64,000 nucleotides of DNA, from assembly GCA_009911305.1 (NCBI GenBank), contig QXXC01000012.1:1-64000 (forward strand), given 5' to 3'. The first letter of the stretch is position 1. Each line of letters starts with the position of its first letter. Below, in pieces: positions 7,838 to 15,880 of the stretch. The stretch is from Clostridiaceae bacterium (GTDB lineage Bacteria; Bacillota; Clostridia; Lachnospirales; Lachnospiraceae). Made by a program: the position numbers and the translations under genes. The notes under the pieces are model-generated. The model had not been told where the DNA came from. It searched no databases and was given only the letters and a program-made list of their open reading frames with translations.

Positions 7838-8968
7838 ATGAATCATAAATTACGGATTCTGGCGATCATGCTTTTGTTCATCCTGTCCCCGAGTATTGCG
7901 GCGGCAGCGGGTTTTGGCCGTATGTGGCCGATCAATGAAAATCGGACGCAAAAGGCCTTTCCGTCATCAGCGGAAATCAAGTGCAGCGGCTTTTCTGCGA
8001 TCCGGGAATGGTATGACGATCGGTTCGGGCTGCGCGATGTGCTGATCCGGCTTCAGCATCAGATGGACTACTCTCTGTTCGGATACAATAAAACCCTGTT
8101 TTTTGCAGAATCGAACGAGGGGGAGTATCTGTTTTACCGCAGCGTCGTTGCAAACGAACAGATACAGAATGAGGCCATGACAAAGGAGGATCAGCAGGCG
8201 ATCCTGACACGCCTGACAGAGGTAAAGGAACTCCTGGAACAGCAGGATATCTGCTTCCGTTTTATCATACCTCCGCAAAAGAACGGGGTACTCACAGAAG
8301 AGGCCGGACAGCTTCCGGTCAGCCGGCCGGAAAAAAACATGTATTATGTGATGCAGGAAGCATATATGAAAAGCCCCTTGCGGGAAAACTATGTGAATGT
8401 GATGGATATCCTGAAGGAAAAAAATCAGGTGCATCCTGTATTTTACCACACGGATTTTCACTGGAATGACTGGGGAGCCGCATGTGCATTCGGCGGTGTG
8501 GTAAACAGTTATGCAGCCAGCCTGGGAATGAGCGGCGTCTACGATGTGGACCGTCTGGAGTTTCGTGCGTTTGTCCCCGCGCCGGACTATGCGCAGCTCT
8601 CAAATTTAAGTGTGTTTAAATATGATATTCCCACAGAGTACACGGTTCATGATCCCGGCATGGCTGAGCGGGCTATAACCATATCCGATGCAGGCGGTTT
8701 TCTGTACTGGGAAAATCAGGATAAGACCCCGTTTTCCAGAAGCGCTCTGTTTATCGGCGATTCTTACACGCCCCCGGCCCTGTTTTCGTTTAATGAAACC
8801 TCGTCCGGCCTTACGGGGCTGTTTCCCAGGGTATATTTCTGCCATTGGGACAATGCGGAGGATGTCCTGAGCCGCATTCCTCCGGATGTAGGGCTGGTGG
8901 TCGTGGAATCCATTGAGAGCAATTATTTTTTATTTGCAGAGAAGCTCGGGCGGCTCTGCCCGCCATAG
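7838..8968 (+). CDS. AlgX/AlgJ-like SGNH-fold acetyltransferase partner
   Basis: A 376-residue secreted or membrane-anchored protein with an N-terminal hydrophobic signal (residues 4-24, ending SIAAAAG). It has the SGNH-type block FIGDSYT (Ser near 309) and the distant D-H pair in HTDFHWNDWGA (near 206-208), the arrangement of AlgX/AlgJ proteins that place acetyl groups on polysaccharides outside the cell. The ATG at 7838 follows AAAGGAGG; an in-frame start 15 bp upstream overlaps the MBOAT stop. It is the expected partner of the MBOAT gene, which ends 12 bp upstream. Confidence 0.85.
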   Translation: MNHKLRILAIMLLFILSPSIAAAAGFGRMWPINENRTQKAFPSSAEIKCSGFSAIREWYDDRFGLRDVLIRLQHQMDYSLFGYNKTLFFAESNEGEYLFYRSVVANEQIQNEAMTKEDQQAILTRLTEVKELLEQQDICFRFIIPPQKNGVLTEEAGQLPVSRPEKNMYYVMQEAYMKSPLRENYVNVMDILKEKNQVHPVFYHTDFHWNDWGAACAFGGVVNSYAASLGMSGVYDVDRLEFRAFVPAPDYAQLSNLSVFKYDIPTEYTVHDPGMAERAITISDAGGFLYWENQDKTPFSRSALFIGDSYTPPALFSFNETSSGLTGLFPRVYFCHWDNAEDVLSRIPPDVGLVVVESIESNYFLFAEKLGRLCPP

Positions 8969-9006
8969 CGGGCGCTGTTCACCCGTAACCGTTCAGCCCT
9001 CGGTTT
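8958..9006 (+). terminator. Hairpins after the acetylation pair
   Basis: GCCCGC (8958-8963) and GCGGGC (8968-8973) form a perfect stem over the stop codon. A second weak stem, AACCG...CGGTT, lies near 8987-9005 and ends in TTTTG. Together they could end the upstream operon before the rplU promoter. Confidence 0.35.
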
Positions 9007-9041
9007 TGCGCATAAAAGTATCCGGTTCCCGAAAAATACAG

Positions 9042-9070
9042 TTGACAACCCGCCTGCCAGATGGTATATT
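9042..9070 (+). promoter_or_regulatory. Strong sigma-A promoter for rplU-prp-rpmA
   Basis: TTGACA (9042-9047), a 17-bp spacer and TATATT (9065-9070). It precedes the L21 leader and is close to consensus, as expected for a ribosomal protein operon. Confidence 0.8.
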
Positions 9071-9076
9071 ATGTTA

Positions 9077-9159
9077 GTGTGCCGCACAGCGAGGCTAAAA
9101 GTGCGTAAAAGCGCCGCCAAAGCTGGCGAGTAATGATAATCAGGAGGTGTGCCATCAAG
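9077..9159 (+). ncRNA. Ribosomal protein L21 leader (probable)
   Basis: An untranslated leader of about 80 nt between the promoter and the L21 start, with GC-rich segments that can pair (GCGCCGCC... and AGCTGGCG near 9110-9130) before the AGGAGGT ribosome site. Firmicute rplU genes commonly carry a structured L21 leader thought to allow autoregulation. I assign it by position and general shape; a covariance-model search would decide. Confidence 0.5.
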
Positions 9160-9468
9160 ATGTACGCGATTATTGCAACAGGTGGTAAACAGTACAAAGT
9201 AGCCGAGGGCGACGTATTAAAGGTTGAGAAGCTCGGCGCAGCCGCCGGGGAGACCGTGACCTTTGATCAGGTTCTGGCCGTAAACGACGGGGAGATGAAG
9301 ATCGGATGCCCGACCGTGGAGGGAGCCAGCGTTTCCGCCACTGTGGTAAAAGAGGGCAAGGGCAAGAAAGTGATCGTTTACAAGTATAAGAGAAAGACCG
9401 GATATCACAAGAAGAACGGTCACAGACAGCTCTATACAGAAGTAAAGATCGACAAGATCCAGGCTTAA
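9160..9468 (+). CDS. rplU: 50S ribosomal protein bL21
   Basis: A 102-residue large-subunit ribosomal protein. It begins [18 protein letters not shown] and ends with the basic [20 protein letters not shown] block that contacts 23S rRNA. The ATG at 9160 follows AGGAGGT; an upstream in-frame start at 9133 would add nine residues foreign to the family. It is the first gene of the conserved rplU-prp-rpmA cluster. Confidence 0.97.
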   Translation: MYAIIATGGKQYKVAEGDVLKVEKLGAAAGETVTFDQVLAVNDGEMKIGCPTVEGASVSATVVKEGKGKKVIVYKYKRKTGYHKKNGHRQLYTEVKIDKIQA

Positions 9469-9474
9469 CAAGCG

Positions 9475-9804
9475 ATGATTCAGGTCAGGATATGTCTGGA
9501 TGCCGCGAAAAGCGCCGCAGGGATAGAGATAGAGGGACACGCCGGATATGATGAGTACGGGAAAGACATTATCTGCGCCGCCGTATCGTCCCTGGCGCTG
9601 AATATGGCGAATTCGGTGGAGGCGTTCACAGATGATCCGTTTGAGGCGGATGTGGATGAGGAAAGCGGACGTTTTACGTTCCGGTTTACCGGGCCTGTCA
9701 GCCGGGAATCAAAGCTTTTGATGGATTCGCTTGTGCTGGGCCTCACGAATACAGCGCAGGCATATGGACAGAAATATATCAGAATTCGATTTGAGGAGGT
9801 GTAA
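9475..9804 (+). CDS. prp: Ribosomal-processing cysteine protease Prp
   Basis: A 109-residue cysteine protease that removes the N-terminal extension of ribosomal protein L27, a step known to be essential in Staphylococcus aureus. The catalytic His and Cys are visible in GHAGYDEYGKDIICAAVS (H22, C34). It lies between rplU and rpmA, 6 bp after rplU and 3 bp before rpmA. The neighbouring L27 carries the matching cleavage sequence, so substrate and enzyme agree. Confidence 0.92.
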   Translation: MIQVRICLDAAKSAAGIEIEGHAGYDEYGKDIICAAVSSLALNMANSVEAFTDDPFEADVDEESGRFTFRFTGPVSRESKLLMDSLVLGLTNTAQAYGQKYIRIRFEEV

Positions 9805-9807
9805 GCT

Positions 9808-10098
9808 ATGTTTAACATGAACCTTCAGTTATTTGCTCATAAAAAGGGCGTAGGCTCCACGAAGAACGGCCGTGATTCCGAGTCCAAGAGACTGGGTGCC
9901 AAGAGGGCGGACGGACAGTTCGTATTAGCCGGCAACATTCTTTACAGACAGCGCGGAACCAAGATTCATCCGGGCGTAAATGTTGGCCGCGGCGGAGACG
10001 ATACGTTATTTGCCAAGGTAGACGGCATTGTGAGATTTGAGAGAAAGGGCAGAGACAGAAAGCAGGTTTCTGTATACCCGAGAGCAATCAACGAATAA
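9808..10098 (+). CDS. rpmA: 50S ribosomal protein bL27, with Prp-cleaved N-terminal extension
   Basis: A 96-residue L27 that reaches the peptidyl-transferase centre of the ribosome. Its N-terminus reads [17 protein letters not shown]; the LQLF-AHKKG segment is the known Prp site, giving mature L27 that starts at Ala. E. coli L27 lacks this extension; Firmicutes have it. A GAGGAGGT ribosome site overlaps the prp stop. A strong terminator follows directly. Confidence 0.97.
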   Translation: MFNMNLQLFAHKKGVGSTKNGRDSESKRLGAKRADGQFVLAGNILYRQRGTKIHPGVNVGRGGDDTLFAKVDGIVRFERKGRDRKQVSVYPRAINE

Positions 10099-10103
10099 CC
10101 CAG

Positions 10104-10136
10104 AAGGCTTCATACTTACCCGTATGAAGCCTTTTG
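10104..10136 (+). terminator. Intrinsic terminator after rpmA
   Basis: A perfect 12-bp stem, AAGGCTTCATAC (10104-10115) with GTATGAAGCCTT (10122-10133), a 6-nt loop and a short T run. Confidence 0.85.
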
Positions 10137-10184
10137 CATTAACCGCTCAGCGGGGCATCTTCCCTGCGAGACGAGGAGGAGATT

Positions 10185-11468
10185 ATGTTTGCCGACAGTG
10201 CAAAAATTTGGATCCGTTCCGGCAGGGGCGGCGACGGGCATGTGAGCTTCCGCCGGGAGCTCTATGTGGCGGCCGGGGGACCGGACGGCGGCGACGGCGG
10301 GAGAGGCGGAGATGTCATCTTTGAGGTGGACGACGGGCTCAACACACTGACCGATTTCCGGCATGTCCATAAATACGCGGCCGGGGACGGGGAAGCGGGC
10401 GGCAAGCGCCGCTGCCATGGCGCGGACGGAAAAGATCTGGTCATCCGGGTTCCGGAAGGAACGGTTATCAAGGATTTTGAGAGCGGAAAGGTCATTGCCG
10501 ACATGTCCGGCAGCAACCGCCGCGAGGTGATTTTAAAGGGCGGAAAGGGCGGCCTTGGAAATATGCACTTTGCCACTTCGACCATGCAGGTTCCCAAATA
10601 TGCGCAGCCGGGGCAGGCCTCAAAGGAGCTCTGGCTGCAGCTGGAATTGAAGGTCATCGCGGATGTGGGGCTTGTGGGCTTTCCGAATGTCGGCAAATCG
10701 ACGCTCATTTCCCGTGTGTCCAACGCAAGGCCGAAGATTGCCAACTACCATTTCACCACTCTGAACCCGCATCTGGGCGTCGTGGATATCGGGGAGGGCA
10801 GGGGCTTTGTGATGGCAGATATCCCGGGGCTGATTGAAGGAGCCTCCCGGGGCGTGGGCCTGGGGCATGCCTTTTTAAGGCATATTGAGCGGACCAGGGT
10901 TCTGATCCATGTGGTGGATGCCGCCTCCACAGAGGGGCGTGATCCGGTTGAGGATATACGGGCCGTAAACCGGGAGCTTGAAGCCTATAATCCGGAGCTC
11001 TTGAAGCGCCCGCAGGTCATTGCCGCCAATAAGATGGACGCGGTTTACGATCCGGAGGCAGAGAGCCCTCTTGCGCGCCTGAAAGAGGAATTTGAGCCCG
11101 AGGGAATCCGTATTTTTCCGATTTCCGCTGTGTCGGGCCAGGGCGTAAAGGAACTTCTGTACCATGTGCATGAGCTGCTGCAGAGCGCCCCGCAGACGCC
11201 GATCCGTTTTGAGAGAGAATTTGAATATCCGCAGGAGGCTGCTTCGCTTCCCTATACCGTAGAGCGGACGGACGGCGGCGTGTTTGTAGTCGAAGGGCCG
11301 AAGATTGAGAAGATGCTGGGCTACACAAACCTTGACTCGGAAAAGGGCTTTCGCTTTTTCCAGAATTTCCTTAAAACATCCGGGATTCTGGAGGATCTGG
11401 AAAAGGCCGGGATCGAAGAGGGCGATACCGTGCGCATGTACGGGCTGGAATTCGATTATTACAAGTGA
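10185..11468 (+). CDS. obgE: GTPase Obg (CgtA), ribosome assembly and stress
   Basis: A 427-residue essential GTPase that binds the 50S subunit and links ribosome maturation with growth state. The glycine-rich Obg fold occupies residues 1-158, with the G domain after it (GFPNVGKST, DIPGLIEGAS, NKMD). The C-terminal OCT domain found in Gram-positive Obg proteins covers about 345-425. The ATG is preceded by GAGGAGGAG. Full length with all motifs intact. It follows the rpmA terminator and probably starts a new unit with yhbY, nadD, yqeK and rsfS. Confidence 0.97.
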   Translation: MFADSAKIWIRSGRGGDGHVSFRRELYVAAGGPDGGDGGRGGDVIFEVDDGLNTLTDFRHVHKYAAGDGEAGGKRRCHGADGKDLVIRVPEGTVIKDFESGKVIADMSGSNRREVILKGGKGGLGNMHFATSTMQVPKYAQPGQASKELWLQLELKVIADVGLVGFPNVGKSTLISRVSNARPKIANYHFTTLNPHLGVVDIGEGRGFVMADIPGLIEGASRGVGLGHAFLRHIERTRVLIHVVDAASTEGRDPVEDIRAVNRELEAYNPELLKRPQVIAANKMDAVYDPEAESPLARLKEEFEPEGIRIFPISAVSGQGVKELLYHVHELLQSAPQTPIRFEREFEYPQEAASLPYTVERTDGGVFVVEGPKIEKMLGYTNLDSEKGFRFFQNFLKTSGILEDLEKAGIEEGDTVRMYGLEFDYYK

Positions 11469-11528
11469 TCACTGACGGCAGGTTTTCTGACTGTCAGCCA
11501 TTTATACAGGAAACAGGAGCAAATATTC

Positions 11529-11825
11529 ATGACAAGCAAACAGAGAGCGTATTTAAAGGGTCTTGCGATGACGATGGAGCCGGTGCTGCAGATTGGAAAA
11601 TCGAGCGTGACGCCGGAACTGACATCAGCGGTGGCTGAGGCCCTGGAGGCCAGGGAGCTCATCAAACTCGGCGTCCTGAAAAACTGCATCGACGGCGCCA
11701 ATGAACTGGCCGCTGTCCTCGCAGAGCGGACACATTCCCAGGTGGTTCAGGTGATTGGAAAAAAAATCGTCCTCTACAAATCGGCCAGGGAAGAGAAAAA
11801 CCAAAAGATTGTATTGCCGCGGTGA
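11529..11825 (+). CDS. yhbY: CRM-domain RNA-binding protein YhbY
   Basis: A 98-residue single CRM-domain protein that binds pre-50S particles. The GxxG-type loop is visible as QIGKSS (near residue 22), and the family opening TSKQRAYLKGLAM is present. It overlaps the start region of nadD and is usually found between obgE and nadD in Clostridia. No oddities. Confidence 0.93.
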   Translation: MTSKQRAYLKGLAMTMEPVLQIGKSSVTPELTSAVAEALEARELIKLGVLKNCIDGANELAAVLAERTHSQVVQVIGKKIVLYKSAREEKNQKIVLPR

Positions 11826-11842
11826 AAGGAGACAGGCTGGCT

Positions 11843-12484
11843 ATGGGCCGAATCGGGATATTAGGAGGGACCTTTGATCCCATTCATCTGGGGCATCTGA
11901 TGCTGGGCAGGCAGGCGTACGAGGAATATAAGCTGGATTCGATCTGGTTTATGCCGTCCAAGATCCCGCCTCACAAGCGGGATCACACCATCACGCAGGC
12001 CGACGCGCGCTGCGCCATGGTGGAAGCGGCGATCCGGCCGTATCCGTACTTTGTGCTGTCGGATTTTGAGCTGAAGCGCGCCGGCGGCAGCACCTACACG
12101 GCGGATACGCTGCGCCTTCTAAAGACCGCGTATCCGGACACGGAATTCTATTTTATCGTGGGCGCTGATTCGATCCGTGATATCGAAAAATGGTATTATC
12201 CGGAATATGTGCTGAAGGCCGTCACGTTTTTAGCCGCAGAGAGGGAGTGTGAGGAGCAGAAGAGCTCCCTGGACAGGCAGATCGCATATCTGTCCGATAA
12301 ATACAGCGCCCGCATCCTGCGGCTTCACTGTATGGAGATGGACGTGTCCTCAGCACAGATCCGGGAACGGCTGTCAGAAGGAGAATCTGTGGATGAATTT
12401 CTGCCGCCGGAGGTGCTGTCCTATATCAACGAGACGGGACTGTACCAAAGGGTTCTGCCGGGCCGCCGTACACACTTTTGCTAA
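11843..12484 (+). CDS. nadD: Nicotinate-nucleotide adenylyltransferase
   Basis: Makes deamido-NAD from nicotinate mononucleotide and ATP in NAD synthesis. A 213-residue protein with the nucleotidyltransferase signature GGTFDPIHLGHL (residues 8-19) and the C-terminal SSAQIRER motif. I chose ATG 11843 because AAAGGAG lies 11 nt upstream and the family begins MGRIGILGG. A GTG at 11822 overlapping the yhbY stop is possible but adds seven unrelated residues. It is directly followed by yqeK, a standard pairing. Confidence 0.95.
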   Translation: MGRIGILGGTFDPIHLGHLMLGRQAYEEYKLDSIWFMPSKIPPHKRDHTITQADARCAMVEAAIRPYPYFVLSDFELKRAGGSTYTADTLRLLKTAYPDTEFYFIVGADSIRDIEKWYYPEYVLKAVTFLAAERECEEQKSSLDRQIAYLSDKYSARILRLHCMEMDVSSAQIRERLSEGESVDEFLPPEVLSYINETGLYQRVLPGRRTHFC

Positions 12485-12548
12485 AACAAGGCTGGAGCCG
12501 CTTCAGGCTGCCTGGGCGGCTGCGCACAGACAGAAGGAGACAGGGAGA

Positions 12549-13250
12549 ATGAGTGAAATAGATAGCATACGAAAGAAACTGGAGGAAAAGCTTGCGCCGG
12601 CGCGCTATGAGCATACGATCAGCGTATCGTTTACCTGCATGGCTCTGGCCATGAGATACGGATATGACCTGGAAAAAGCGGAGCTGGCAGGGCTGCTGCA
12701 TGACTGCGCCAAGCGCTATGATGATCAGAAGATCATAAAAAAATGCGAAAAGCATGGCATTGCCCTCACGGACAGCGAGCTGCGCTCCCCGGCAGTGATT
12801 CACGCCAGGCTGGGAGCGTTTCTGGCGGAGCACAAATTCGGCGTGTCGGATCCGGAGATTTTGTCGGCGATCGCCTGTCACACGACAGGCAAACCTCAGA
12901 TGGGGCTTTTGGACAAGATCCTTTACGTCGCTGATTATATTGAGCCAAGGCGGGATAAAGCGCCCGGTCTTACGGAGATGCGCCGGCTGGCCTTTGAAGA
13001 TCTGGACGAAGCGCTGTATCAGATCTTAAAGGGTACGCTGGCTTATCTGGAGCGAAGCGGCCATTTTGCGGACGAGATGACGCAGAAGGCTTTTGAAGCC
13101 TGTGAGGAGCTGCGCCGAAACAAAGAGGAGGCGCTCCCGGAAAACGAGGAGAGAAATGGAAAGGAGGACACATCTGCTGATGATGGATCCAAAGGAATTA
13201 ACAAAAACGGCCGTAAAGGCCATCGAAGAAAAAAAAGGAGAAAACATTAA
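12549..13250 (+). CDS. yqeK: HD-domain Ap4A hydrolase YqeK, with an extended basic tail
   Basis: HD-superfamily bis(5'-nucleosyl)-tetraphosphatase (symmetrical). Metal-binding residues are visible: H22, the HD pair at 51-52 (LLHDCAKRYDD) and further histidines in VIHARLGAFLAEH and IACHTTG. The ATG at 12549 follows GGGAG; the frame is open upstream but does not resemble the family. The enzyme domain ends near residue 195. A further stretch of about 40 residues, very rich in K, R, N and E, runs into rsfS in another reading frame, an overlap of about 71 bp. Family members are normally near 190-200 residues, so this tail may be a recent extension. Confidence 0.9.
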   Translation: MSEIDSIRKKLEEKLAPARYEHTISVSFTCMALAMRYGYDLEKAELAGLLHDCAKRYDDQKIIKKCEKHGIALTDSELRSPAVIHARLGAFLAEHKFGVSDPEILSAIACHTTGKPQMGLLDKILYVADYIEPRRDKAPGLTEMRRLAFEDLDEALYQILKGTLAYLERSGHFADEMTQKAFEACEELRRNKEEALPENEERNGKEDTSADDGSKGINKNGRKGHRRKKRRKH

Positions 13251-13533
13251 AATCATAGATATCCGGGAAGTTTCGGTCCTGGCTGATTATTTCATAATCG
13301 CAGACGGAACGAACGCCAGCCAGGTTCAGGCCATGGCGGACAATGTGGAGGAGGCTCTCGCAAAGGCCGGCTGCCCATGCCGCCAGATAGAGGGCTACCG
13401 CACCGCAAACTGGATTTTGATGGACTACGGCGATATCATCGTCCATGTATTCTCAAGAGAAGATCGCCTGTTCTATGATCTGGAACGGATCTGGCGCGAC
13501 GGAAAAGTGGTTGAGCGGCCGGAAGAGCTGTAA
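13180..13533 (+). CDS. rsfS: Ribosome silencing factor RsfS
   Basis: Binds ribosomal protein L14 and blocks subunit joining when nutrients are scarce. The 117-residue product has the family core IIDIREVSVLADYFIIADG and the end IIVHVFSREDRLFYDLERIW. The chosen ATG is at 13180 (a second follows at 13183), 12 nt after AAGGAGG. An in-frame ATG at 13156 behind GAGGAG would add eight residues. The first 71 bp overlap the 3' end of yqeK in a different frame. Confidence 0.93.
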   Translation: MMDPKELTKTAVKAIEEKKGENIKIIDIREVSVLADYFIIADGTNASQVQAMADNVEEALAKAGCPCRQIEGYRTANWILMDYGDIIVHVFSREDRLFYDLERIWRDGKVVERPEEL

Positions 13534-13600
13534 CCCGCCAGAGCGTGTCTGAAAGTTCGGTTTGCTGTCGGTCCCTGACCGGGAAAAGAACGGCTCAGCA

Positions 13601-13631
13601 GGCGTTCAGGCTGTCGGAAGGCCTGAACGCC
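13601..13631. terminator. Hairpin between rsfS and the DUF554 gene
   Basis: A perfect 11-bp inverted repeat, GGCGTTCAGGC (13601-13611) and GCCTGAACGCC (13621-13631), with a 9-nt loop. No T run follows, so it is either a weak terminator for the rsfS unit or an RNA stabiliser. Confidence 0.4.
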
Positions 13632-13660
13632 TGAACATTCTGAAGAAGAGAGGCATATCT

Positions 13661-14392
13661 ATGCGTGGATTAGGTACATTCATCAACTGTTTTGGGGTTC
13701 TGGTCGGAGGCGCTCTGGGGCTGTGTCTGAGAAAAGGGCTGGACGGGCGCTACCGGAGCAGCCTGATCACGGTCTGCGGGCTGTCCACCCTGCTCCTGGG
13801 GATCGCCGGGACGCTGGAAGAGATGCTCGCCATCAAGGGAGGGGTTCTCGCTTCCCATAAAACCATGATGATTCTGTTTTCTCTTGTCCCCGGCGCGATA
13901 ACCGGTGAAGCGCTGAATATCGAAAAGCATATCGAAGAATTCGGACACTGGGTGAAGCTGCGGTCCGGAAGCGGAAATGACGCCTGCTTTGTGGACGGCT
14001 TTGTCAGTACCTCCCTGACCATCTGTATCGGGGCCATGGCGGTGGTCGGCTCGATCGAGGACGGCTTAAACGGTGATTTCTCCACGCTGGCGGCTAAGGC
14101 CGTCCTGGATCTGATCATCGTGCTGGTCCTCACATCGTCGCTTGGAAAGGGGTGTATCTTTGCCGTGATTCCTCTGGGGCTTTTTCAGGGAAGCGTCACA
14201 CTCCTGGCCGGGGTCATCGGGCCGCTTCTGACAGCAGAAGCGGTTTCCAATCTGTCCCTGGTTGGCTCGATGCTGATCTTCTGTGTCGGCGTGAATCTGA
14301 TGTTTGACAAAAAGATCCGGGTGGCAAACCTGCTTCCCTCGCTGCTCTTTGCCGTGGGATGCGCATTTATCCCGCTGAAGATTCTGAAATAA
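13661..14392 (+). CDS. DUF554 family membrane protein
   Basis: A 243-residue integral membrane protein with six or seven hydrophobic segments (for example FINCFGVLVGGALGL, then LLLGIAGTLEEML, LVLTSSLGKGCIFAVIPLGL). It matches the DUF554 (YdfK-like) family; its role is not established and a transport function has only been suggested. ATG 13661 follows AAGAGAGG. The frame is open about 100 bp upstream, but that part contains the hairpin and lacks family similarity. It stands alone on the + strand and converges with lexA. Confidence 0.85.
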   Translation: MRGLGTFINCFGVLVGGALGLCLRKGLDGRYRSSLITVCGLSTLLLGIAGTLEEMLAIKGGVLASHKTMMILFSLVPGAITGEALNIEKHIEEFGHWVKLRSGSGNDACFVDGFVSTSLTICIGAMAVVGSIEDGLNGDFSTLAAKAVLDLIIVLVLTSSLGKGCIFAVIPLGLFQGSVTLLAGVIGPLLTAEAVSNLSLVGSMLIFCVGVNLMFDKKIRVANLLPSLLFAVGCAFIPLKILK

Positions 14393-14426
14393 GCGGATGG
14401 ACAGCGGGCCGCGGCGGCGGGAGAGG

Positions 14427-15044
14427 CTAAGACATCAGCCGGAGCAGGCCGATCACGCGCCCGAGAATCTTCACCTGCTTCACCAGAATCGGCTCCATCG
14501 ATGAATTCTCCGGCTGAAGGCGGATGTATCCGTCTTCCCTGAAAAAACGCTTTACCGTAGCGGAATCATCCAGCAGGGCTACAACGATCTCTCCGTTTTC
14601 GGCGGTGTCTGTCTGCGCTACAATCACGCGGTCGCCGCTCAGAATCCCTGCCTCGATCATGCTGTCTCCCTTTACGGTCAGCATAAAGGTTTCGCGGTTG
14701 GGAAGCATCTCCACAGGGATCGGAAAGTAACTTTCAATGTTTTCCTCCGCCAGAAGGGGCGCGCCTGCGGCGACGGTTCCGAGCAGAGGGACATTCACCA
14801 CTTCCCGGCGCGCCAGGTTAAAGGTGTCATCCACGATCTCAATCGTCCGGGGCTTTGTCGGATCCCGGCGTATGTATCCGTTGCGTTCCAGCTGCTCCAG
14901 ATGGGAGTGGACAGAAGAAGTTGATTTCAGCTTCACTGTCTCGCAGATCTCCCGGACAGTCGGCGGATACCCCTTCTTTAAAATCGTTTCTTTAATATAT
15001 TCAAGAATTTCTCTCTGCTTATCGCTGATTTTCCCCTGCGCCAT
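14427..15044 (-). CDS. lexA: LexA SOS repressor
   Basis: Transcriptional repressor of the SOS response, inactivated by RecA-stimulated self-cleavage. A 205-residue protein with an N-terminal winged helix (QREILEYIKETILKKGYPPT), the cleavage site A93-G94 (TVAAGAPLL) and the catalytic dyad S128 (GDSMIE) and K165 (ATVKRFF). The start at 15044 follows AAGGAGGA; an open frame upstream is not family-like. A LexA box (15153-15164) lies just upstream of its -10, so it is probably autoregulated. It is divergent from a YneA-like gene, the same arrangement as lexA-yneA in Bacillus. Confidence 0.96.
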   Translation of the reverse strand: MAQGKISDKQREILEYIKETILKKGYPPTVREICETVKLKSTSSVHSHLEQLERNGYIRRDPTKPRTIEIVDDTFNLARREVVNVPLLGTVAAGAPLLAEENIESYFPIPVEMLPNRETFMLTVKGDSMIEAGILSGDRVIVAQTDTAENGEIVVALLDDSATVKRFFREDGYIRLQPENSSMEPILVKQVKILGRVIGLLRLMS

Positions 15045-15145
15045 ACAGCAGTTCCTCCTTTCTCTCTCTATGTACTCCCGGGGTCTCCCCGCATCTGCCT
15101 CTGGAAGATTCTGAAAGTACATCTCTGTAAACGGATGGTGCTGTT

Positions 15146-15164
15146 ATTATAGTAACATATGTTC
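15146..15164 (-). promoter_or_regulatory. lexA promoter -10 with LexA box
   Basis: On the minus strand the -10 TATAAT lies at 15151-15146. Immediately upstream is GAACATATGTTA (15164-15153), one mismatch from the GAAC-N4-GTTC SOS box. No good -35 is visible, as expected if the repressor site occupies that region. Confidence 0.65.
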
Positions 15165-15206
15165 TGGGAAAATGCAAACCTTTGTTCGTGTTTTTTTGAT
15201 TTTTCC

Positions 15207-15235
15207 TTGACAAACATACGTTCACATACTATAAT
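15207..15235 (+). promoter_or_regulatory. SOS promoter of the YneA-like gene with LexA box in the spacer
   Basis: Consensus TTGACA (15207-15212), a 17-bp spacer, TATAAT (15230-15235). The spacer carries AAACATACGTTC (15212-15223), one mismatch from GAAC-N4-GTTC. A bound repressor would cover both promoter elements. Confidence 0.8.
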
Positions 15236-15247
15236 ACATACAAACAG

Positions 15248-15259
15248 GAACAAGTGTTC
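15248..15259 (+). promoter_or_regulatory. Perfect LexA box downstream of the SOS promoter
   Basis: GAACAAGTGTTC, an exact match to GAAC-N4-GTTC, lying just after the predicted transcription start. With the box in the spacer it gives two operators for the YneA-like gene. Confidence 0.8.
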
Positions 15260-15367
15260 TTAAACAGCGCGGCAAACGAAGCTCCGGAGCGAAAGATATC
15301 CGGTATCCGGGCGGCCGCATGGCAACTGACAGCGATAGATACAAATGAGACGATGGGGGAAGACGGG

Positions 15368-15796
15368 ATGAAGAGGCAGGAAGACGATTTACTTTTTGCA
15401 CACCAGCCGGTACAGGAAGCTTTTTGCAGGCAGAGGACGCAGCCGGAGCGATATCCGGCCTGGATATCCGCTGCGGTTCTATTGCTTTGTTTCTGCCTCA
15501 GTTTTATACCTCAGAAGCCTGTTCAGGGGCAGCGCTCTTTGTATAAAAAGTATTATACCAGCATTTGCCTGGAAGAGGGCGATACGCTGTGGAGCATTGC
15601 CCTCCGCTATAACGTGTATTCTGATAAATCAACGCAGGAGTATGTCCGGGAGCTGCGGCGGATGAACGGACTGTCGGATGACACGATCCATGCGGGGCAT
15701 TACCTGACCATTTCCTATTATTCGCCTTCGCCTCCTGATACCGGTTTCCGGGGTGGAAATGAGGATGGGGATATGGTATACTGTAAAAAGCCGTAA
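15368..15796 (+). CDS. YneA-like SOS cell-division inhibitor with LysM domain
   Basis: A 142-residue protein with a cytoplasmic N-terminus, one membrane segment (about 30-48; AWISAAVLLLCFCLSF) and an outside LysM domain (about 60-115; LEEGDTLWSIALRYN ... HAGHYLTISYY). Membrane anchor plus LysM, divergent position from lexA and two LexA boxes match YneA, which in Bacillus halts septation during DNA damage. Sequence similarity to YneA itself is limited to this layout, so the role is inferred. The start at 15368 is behind GGGGGAAG; open frame upstream would begin with a GTG inside the operator. Confidence 0.75.
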   Translation: MKRQEDDLLFAHQPVQEAFCRQRTQPERYPAWISAAVLLLCFCLSFIPQKPVQGQRSLYKKYYTSICLEEGDTLWSIALRYNVYSDKSTQEYVRELRRMNGLSDDTIHAGHYLTISYYSPSPPDTGFRGGNEDGDMVYCKKP

Positions 15797-15880
15797 GCGC
15801 TTCCGTCAAAAAGCCGGACAGGAGACGCCTTGTTGCATACTGCCCGCAGGGGATGCGCCGCACAGAAGGAGGAGAGTCGC

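Noticed and set aside
15793-15806. Possible catabolite-response (cre) site before the alpha-galactosidase
   Set aside because: CGTAAGCGCTTCCG lacks the conserved TG at the start and the final CA of the cre pattern, so I do not claim it.
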